From: Tethya wilhelma
Lineage: Eukaryota > Porifera > Demospongiae > Tethyida > Tethyidae
Direction of reading: 5' to 3'
Assembly (NCBI GenBank): GCA_964030475.1
Contig: CAXIPT010000006.1
Location: 6,050,231 to 6,114,230 of the forward strand
Length of the DNA stretch: 64,000 nt
The notes under the pieces are model-generated. The model had not been told where the DNA came from, did not search any database, and was given only the letters and a program-made list of their open reading frames with translations. Numbering within the stretch: the first letter of the stretch is position 1; each line of letters begins with the position of its first letter. Shown here in pieces: positions 57,921 to 64,000 of this stretch. The translations under genes and the position numbers were made by a program.

Positions 57921-58900
57921 TTCCAACTATATCTCAAGATCGAAGAGCAGCTCCAGTCTTCAAAAGCAGCGACTCTTAGTGCATAACTTTGAGGCAACAC
58001 CTCCTTTGGTTAGTGTGCATTATTGATTGACTGTAAAATGAACTTTTCTACTTGTCAGGAGTAGAGGGGTAGTTGACTTATTTTGCAGGTAAATTCAGTG
58101 AACAATAACATTATACTCTTCTTTAATTAGGCATGCTGTATATTATAAGCAAAAACGGTTTTTAATGAGCATTATGTATTACACTTATACACTTAAAACT
58201 AGTCAGATGGAAACATTGTTGGGTGAGCCTGAGTGAAGGATCTTCATTCACAGGACCATGCTATTAGTAGATAGGAGCATGATCATCTATTCTTATTATA
58301 ATTATAATTATAACTTATTGAAATGATTCTGAGCCTATAGATACAACTTGAGCAAGGCCACAAGCGGGCTAGTCTGCCAATCTGGGTGTGTAGCTGCTAG
58401 AGCTTTCGCCTGGAAACGAGGCTGTGTCAGTGAACAAACAAGCAGCTAGTTAGGCTGAGCTGACTGTGAGTGGCAGTGCTGTCAGACTAAAGCAGCAACT
58501 AACTTGAAGGACTTTTTTGATCTGTAAGTGCGCATGTCCAACTCTAGCTCTTTCAATGTTCTTTGATTTTACATACGTGGTGTCAACATAGTTAGAAAAT
58601 TAATATCATAAGTCTGAGCAGTCTACACTAAGACCCCTGGAAATACACTATTATTTATCCAACATTTTGGGTTTGTAAAGAGAGTATGGGAGATAATGAG
58701 ATTCATACTACACGTGGCAAGTTGTAAATTAGCTACTATTTCTACCAGCTATAACTCATGTTCGGGACTAGTCCAGTTAAAACCAGTATGATTTTTGAGC
58801 AGAGGAGGTCAAGTGCTCTGGATTGATACCAAGTTTAGCAAAGTAAGTCAAAACAAAAAAGTAAATTACAGCTAAGTAGCTATGAGAATAGTCCTGTGTG
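57850..58900. other. No gene seen
   Basis: A GT microsatellite (57,887-57,917) and AT-rich DNA. Confidence 0.5.
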
Positions 58901-59171
58901 GCTAGGAGGATCCGTAGTCCTTGGTTTTAAATCTGATTACAATAGCCAGTAAACTTTTATACAAAGCAAATGTTTCAGCACTCATACAAGTACCTTCTTC
59001 AGTGCAAAATGACAAAGATAAGGCAGGAACAGCTATAAAAACGTAAGAATGATGACTGGTGGGCCGTGACTATGACAGGAAATGATGTAATGGTTGAAAT
59101 GAAATAAAAATAAAATAAAATAAAATAAAATCACAATGGTCAGACTGCAGTGATGATGCAATGGTTAGCAT
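58901..59171 (-). mobile_element. 3' part of Penelope-like element
   Basis: Non-coding tail downstream of the RT frame, with an (AAAAT)n run at 59,100-59,131. The exact 3' limit is uncertain. Confidence 0.45.
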
Positions 59172-60161
59172 TTAGACAAAGAGACTGTTGAATTCCACCG
59201 GGAGTGCTCCACAGTCTCGGTTGAGTGTGTTGCTTGTCTTCCTGATGAATACAGCTTCTTGTACGATCCTAGTTGTGTAGTCTCTTGGATTTGCCAGGAC
59301 TTGAACCTTGGACCAGTCCACAGGGTGGTCATTCATCCATGCATGCTCTGCGAGGGCCGACATCCTTGTATCTCCTTGCTCGACAGCACGTTTGTGCTCA
59401 TCTAATCTCTGTGAGAGTTTTCTCCCGGTCTGGCCGATGTACGAGCAACTGCAGGTAGCACATGGAATCTTGTAGACCACATCACGTTTGTTCAGGTCTG
59501 GTACTGGGTCTTTTGGATGGGACAGTATCTGTCTTAGTGTCTGGCAAGGTTTGAAGCATACACAGATGCCCAGTGGGGACAGGATACTTCTAATCGATTC
59601 CGACACACCTCTCACATATGGGAGGACAGCTGTGGACTTCCATTGAGGTCCCTCTTCTTCTCGTGGTGATCTCACAATGTTACGGGTGGTGGTCAACCGG
59701 TTCGGGTATCCGTTGTGTAGGAGAGTGTCCCTGATGCACTTGATCTCTTTGCATCTGTCGGAGCTTGAGGAGGAGTGAGTGTAGGCTCTGTTGACTAAGG
59801 TGTTAACAACTGACTTCTTGTGGGAACAAGGGTGGTGTGTTTCAAAATCCAAATAGTGATCAGTGTGTGTGGGTTTTCGGTAAACGGAGGTCTGAATGGA
59901 TCCATCGTGATGGCGAGTCATCAGAACATCCATGAAGGGGAGGCTACCATTCTGTTCTATCTCGTACGTGAACTGGACGCCCGGCTCCACACTGTTCAGA
60001 TGGTTTAGCAGGTCTCCTGTTTTGTTCTTAGGTACAACTGTGCAAGTGTCATCCACAAATCTTTTCCAGAAGGGAAGGGGAATGTCGAATGACTCCAGGG
60101 CACGTTTCTCTACATCTTCCATCACCAGGTCAGCAACGACTACAGACACAGGGGAACCCAT
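59172..60161 (-). CDS. Penelope-like retroelement, 5'-truncated RT plus GIY-YIG endonuclease
   Basis: A 330-codon open frame on the minus strand. It begins inside the reverse transcriptase at MGSPVSVVVADLVMEDVE and contains the catalytic FVDDT. The thumb region follows (GSLPFMDVLMTRHHDGSIQT, SVYRKPTHTDHYLD). The C-terminal GIY-YIG nuclease shows VVYKIPCATCSCSYIGQTGR and KLSQRLDEHKRAV. This RT plus GIY-YIG order is specific to Penelope-like elements. The frame is intact but the first RT motifs are missing, as usual for 5'-truncated copies. Confidence 0.92.
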   Translation of the reverse strand: MGSPVSVVVADLVMEDVEKRALESFDIPLPFWKRFVDDTCTVVPKNKTGDLLNHLNSVEPGVQFTYEIEQNGSLPFMDVLMTRHHDGSIQTSVYRKPTHTDHYLDFETHHPCSHKKSVVNTLVNRAYTHSSSSSDRCKEIKCIRDTLLHNGYPNRLTTTRNIVRSPREEEGPQWKSTAVLPYVRGVSESIRSILSPLGICVCFKPCQTLRQILSHPKDPVPDLNKRDVVYKIPCATCSCSYIGQTGRKLSQRLDEHKRAVEQGDTRMSALAEHAWMNDHPVDWSKVQVLANPRDYTTRIVQEAVFIRKTSNTLNRDCGALPVEFNSLFV

Positions 60162-61503
60162 GGCTGAAGTAGCTAGCTACCATGGAGTGGAGAAGACAAC
60201 TTTGAAATTGGATCAAATCGGTACTGAGCATGTATAAAGCTTACAGAGTACATTTTTAATACGTCTACATCTTGGACTGTAGTCAGCTATGTGTAAGAAA
60301 GTTGGAACTTAAAAAAATACAGCTTGTACAAAATCATAAATAATTGCTGTATTATTCTCAAGCACTCACACAGCCTAAGAAGGGTCCACAGAGTTCTAGT
60401 CAGCACTGAAATGTAGCTCTACACTTGCTCTAATAGACTGTAAAGAGTTAGACTGCTAGCGCTTGGTAGACATTGCCATCTTTGCTAGGCATGTTTTAGA
60501 AATTCCACAGAAATTAATGATATTCATGTACTTTAAAATTGGATCAAATCAGTACTGGATATCTCTGCTTGTGTAAAATTCAGATATCAATTCTAAAGTA
60601 CTAGCACTATACGTACCTTGAATCTGGAATGAAACAATCCATGCGTGTTGAAGATACCAGGCATGGAAAACTGGAAAAGAAGGGACTTTGCTCATGAAAA
60701 ACTGTCAGTTAACGTAAGTACTAGAGGGCGCTGTGCAATAATACAAGGTATGAATATTAATGACTGCTGAGCCTCATGGAGTAATCATATTCATTAACCA
60801 CAAGTACTACAACTGCAGATTATGACACAACTGTACTATGCATTCCGTTTGTATGACAAGCTTCCGTTTGTGTGATAAACTTGGGGTCTTACAGTCCTTA
60901 CACGCCCGGTGCCCAATTGTTTGTTTACAATTTTAATTTCAGCGCAAAAAAGCATTACGTCATTGAATCAGCAGCTCATTAAATCTGCCTTTTTTTTTAG
61001 TATTGTGACCTTGTCTTTGAGAAAAGTTTTCTTGAGAAAGAAGCTATTGAACCAAAATAAAAAGAAACTAGTAGAGGAACCTAATCTGATTGCAGGAACC
61101 GCTTGAACCAATGATTTGCAAGTTTAGAAACGCTAGAAGCAGCGTTTCTCTTGCACAACTCTTTCTTGATCCAGCCTGAGCTGTGTCACAAGTTGCTCTA
61201 AATGGCAGTCCTGACCAATATTTTTTTACCCAAGACTCTTGCAAAGCTTAGTAGAAAGGTAAATTTAGGATTCTAACTAGCAAAGAACCATTTTGCAGGT
61301 TTTGATCTTGGCTATTTGAAGACCTGAATAATAACAATTTTTACAGTATTTAGTTGATTGAACACATATCATATGGTAGGTCTTTGAAGTAGACACCCAA
61401 AATATCAAGTACTTATGTTGTTTGAGTAACAAAAACTTCAAGAAAGTCTCAGAAAGGTAACAAAATAAGCAGTTCTTAGGTGCTTTAAATTGATATGAAT
61501 TTT
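60162..61503. other. No gene seen
   Basis: AT-rich intergenic DNA. Near 60,180 and 60,540 TTGGATCAAATC(A/G)GTACT recurs, a short local duplication. A single n is at 61,504. Confidence 0.5.
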
Positions 61504-61504
61504 N

Positions 61505-62612
61505 GAGTAGATGAGGGGTCATCGGGTTGAATGGATGTTAGTGAGGAGAGGGTTCCATCTTCTGGCAGCTGACGAAGAGCATCTTCATTCATACGAACTT
61601 GATTAGCTCGGTAGTACTGGTTATTTTCAAACAGCCAGTTCAATGCTTGCTCAACAACATGCCTACGGACACGGAAATCTTGATGTGTTTGTTCCTTCTC
61701 CTTTCTCACAACCAGTACATTAATGTCTGATGGTAACCTTGGAAGGCTGGTGGCAAATGATAGCACATCCTGTGGAAGGTTGACAACATGTCCACTGTAT
61801 CCATACTGGCCATGAGGTAGCCTGTAGATGGACATGATTGGCATCACACCTGATATGAGCATCTCTTCAACCTGTGTCAGTCCCTATAATTATACCAAAA
61901 AGGATCAATAACAAAGTATAATGCATAGAATAATAATTATATTTACCTGCAATTGTGGTGGTACTGGGCCTGGGTCCATGTTATTTGCAGGGGAGAAAAG
62001 CTTGGGAACTTTTTTGTCCGGGAAGCACCTTCTACATTCTTGCTGAAGGCCAACTATGGACACGTTTGGAAATTGCTCCAAACAAGTATTGCAGCGGTTA
62101 AACTGGGTAGTTGCCATTGTTGAGTGAAAGTTTCTCATCTTTTTCAGAACTGCAGGCTGGTCTAATAGGGGAGATGAATAATCAATTTGATTTGAGGTTT
62201 GATATCGCAGACGATCTTGCTCTTGACGCATTTCTGTCTCAGGAGTGGTCTCCCTTCGTCTTCTTTCTTCAACTCTGACTCTGTCTTGGGCAAGACGAGC
62301 GTCTCTCTCAGGAGTGGTCTCCCTTTGCCTCCTTTCTTCAACTCTGACTCTATCTTGGGCAAGACGAGCGTCTCTCTCAGGAGTGGTCTCCCGTTGTCTC
62401 CTTTCTTCGATTCTGACTCTTTCTTGGGCAAGACGAGCGCCTCTCTCAGGAGCTGTTTCCCTCAGGCGCCGCTGTTGTTTACGAGCTGAATCTCTTTGTC
62501 TACGCCTTGCAAGTCTTCTTTCTTTTTCATCAGGCGTTTCTCTAGCTATACGTTCTCTGTACAGCTCTCTTCGTCGTGCAAGGCGTTTTTGTGCTTTATC
62601 TTCATTATCCAT
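61505..62612 (-). pseudogene. Helitron N-terminal fragment (basic repeat region plus DUF6570-like domain), 2 exons
   Basis: Exon 61947-62612 starts MDNEDKAQKRLARRRELYRE, with a highly charged helix built of 23-residue tandem units (RETTPERDARLAQDRVRVEE, 3-4 copies). It continues with a Cys-rich stretch (CNTCLEQFPNVSIV ... ECRRCFPD) and KLFSPANNMDPGPVPPQLQ. Exon 61505-61883 follows in frame: GLTQVEEMLISGVMPIMSIY, GYSGHVVNLPQDV and DINVLVVRKEKE. This is the N-terminal domain found in animal Helitron Rep-helicases and relatives. The Rep and helicase parts are missing, and the frame meets the single n at 61,504. It is probably a truncated element, possibly cut by a contig join. Confidence 0.75.
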
Positions 62613-63012
62613 GATCACAGATCTGAAAAGCTTTCTGTATCATGCAGACCATAGACGTACACGTGCTATCTAGCGATATATATTGCGCAATCGATGTAAT
62701 ACGTAAATATTACAATACCACGCCTTCGAATTCGATTAATTCGAATATACGGAAAGTGTCCACCGTGTACAGACAGACAGAAATTTGACCAGTTACAAGA
62801 CTATGTGGGGCTCGCTCAGGCTCGCCCCAATTATTTGCAAGAGTGCAGCCTTTCATGTTTATGAACCTGTCAACCTTTACTCAAGACCTGTCAAAAAGTG
62901 AGGAAGGACCTGTCAAAAAATGACCTTACTCGATACCTGTCAAAAGTGAAATAAAAGCTGGCCTACTGAGATGCTAGCAATCATTTTCCAAATCTCAGTT
63001 TCTAGTAGATTC
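62613..63012. other. Intergenic with short palindrome
   Basis: GTGGGGCTCGCTCAGG and CTCGCCCCA (62,802-62,827) recur at 56,107-56,132 as a hairpin. GACCTGTCAAAA occurs three times at 62,885-62,945. Confidence 0.5.
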
Positions 63013-63019
63013 CAGTACT

Positions 63020-63280
63020 ATATATTGGAGGAAAATAGCGTACCCCTACGCTATATCCTTCCTATATATATAGGAGGAAAATAGCGTACCCCTACGCTAA
63101 ATCACTCCCATATATATTGGAGGAAAATAGCGTACCCCTACGCTAAATCCCTCCTATATATATGGGTGGGATATTTAGCGTGGGGTACGCCAAGATTTTG
63201 CCCTGCCCGCCCATATATATAGGAGGGATTTAGTGTACCCCCCACACTATATCCCACCTATATATATGGGTGGGAGAGAT
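63020..63280. repeat. Tandem array of hairpin-forming 46-bp units
   Basis: Three direct units start GGAGGAAAATAGCGTACCCC at 63,027, 63,073 and 63,119. Inverted, more diverged units (TTTAGCGTGGGGTACGCC, TTTAGTGTACCCCCCAC) follow. Each unit contains AGCGTACCCCTACGCT, a 6-bp stem with a CCCC loop, and units are separated by self-complementary TATATATATA. Confidence 0.8.
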
Positions 63281-63560
63281 CAAATAGTGTAATTTTGTAC
63301 AAACCCTTCACAAACATCAACATCTTGCTTTTTCTTTAGAAGCATCATGGCACGCTTGTTCATATCAGAAGAAGCATGGTTCTTAAAACTAGACGTGCAA
63401 AGATTGGTAGAACCATCAATGAAAGCTGGCGTGTAGTTTCTCATGCCATTTAGTTGATCTTGAAATGTTGTACACACGGAGCAGGCAACAGTTTTCATGT
63501 GGTCACGATCCAGAGTTTTGTAAGTCAGCCAGGTAGCTGTGTTCAGACTTTTTCATAATC
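63280..63560 (-). pseudogene. hAT-type zinc-finger/transposase-derived N-terminal fragment
   Basis: The minus strand reads ATWLTYKTLDRDHMKTVACS, VCTTFQDQL, GMRNYTPAFIDGSTNLCTSS and FKNHASSDMNKRAMMLLKKK, then stops at the border of the hairpin array. WL..K....M.C..C and F....SFK.HA.SD.H..A are the pattern of the N-terminal zinc-finger module of hAT-derived proteins (C17orf113/ZNF862 type). An in-frame stop lies upstream. It is a fragment only. Confidence 0.6.
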
Positions 63561-64000
63561 TCGCTGCCATTTGTTCACAGTACTGACAGTTATACTTCTT
63601 TGGTCTGAGTTTAAGTTTTGAGTGTCCTCGTTTTTACGCTTTCTTGCTTACATCACTACTAGTACACACTGTAGCTACTCACAAAAAAAAATTCTACTGA
63701 CGTGGCACAAAAAAAATCTGGCAGATAAAATGGCAGACTATTGGTCACATGACTGGACGTTCACTAAGTTTAACCAGAAATTGTCTGGTGGCCGACCGTT
63801 AGCATAAGCTCTGACGTGAGAACTTGAAGGCCTGACTTAGGAGGGGTCTGGGCAGGAGATTAAGCAGAGGAGGTTGGAAGGAAGTAATTAAGCATCACGT
63901 GCATGCTATGATTGCAGTAACTGCTGATTCAGCAAAAATCTAAAGAACACGTTTTGTCATGGAAGATTTTAGAGTTTTCCTCATAGGTGCCTCAAGGCAA
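63561..64000. other. No gene seen
   Basis: Intergenic. An open frame of 61 codons (63622-63807) has no support. Confidence 0.4.

Noticed and set aside
59820..60237. Plus-strand frames over the Penelope region
   Set aside because: Shadows of the intact minus-strand RT/GIY-YIG frame.

Overview
The window is nuclear DNA of an early-branching animal. The spliced genes, the introns of about 50-70 bp, the close gene spacing, the sponge-style extracellular domain shuffling and the dense small inverted-repeat elements fit a demosponge best. Amphimedon queenslandica is my guess, and that is inference, not a database result. There is no prokaryotic signature.

Layout. From 1 to 23.5 kb the sequence is gene-dense: the end of transportin (+), a GNAT-fold acetyltransferase with coiled-coil tail (-), broken dynein heavy chain and talin exons (-) among SINE-like repeats, ATP synthase gamma (-), TMA7 (+), a 24-exon KIND-FERM-3xPDZ scaffold gene (+), a secreted cyclophilin (+) and the tail of a type I membrane protein (-). 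From 24 to 42 kb the DNA is mobile-element country with two copies of an unrecognised seven-helix membrane protein (24.9 and 38.7 kb). Between them sit a full-length Ty3-type LTR retrotransposon (26,671-31,826) and many inverted-repeat elements. From 42 to 54 kb genes return: a small unknown gene, a drebrin-like ADF-H exon, the end of G-protein beta-5, a Calx-beta protein, a secreted Ig/FN3/sushi protein and a coiled-coil gene. From 54 to 64 kb there are almost only transposon remains: MITEs, a 5'-truncated Penelope element, a Helitron N-terminal fragment, a tandem hairpin array and a hAT-type zinc-finger fragment.

How the genes relate. There is no pathway cluster; these are unrelated housekeeping and surface genes packed closely. 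ATP5F1C and TMA7 are divergent with 69 bp between start codons and share a CRE palindrome. TMA7, the FERM-PDZ gene and the cyclophilin follow head-to-tail at 165-180 bp.

Caution on assembly. Ten isolated single n bases look like contig joins. The one at 14,590 joins a 1.58-kb near-identical tandem copy that is probably artefactual. The gap at 43,504-43,801 joins the start of one gene to the end of another. Most exon limits below were set by hand from GT/AG sites, reading frame and family conservation.

The points I find most worth following are the seven-helix family, the integrase-before-reverse-transcriptase order of the LTR element, insertions made only of two transposon ends (20 and 32 bp), and the hairpin array at 63 kb.
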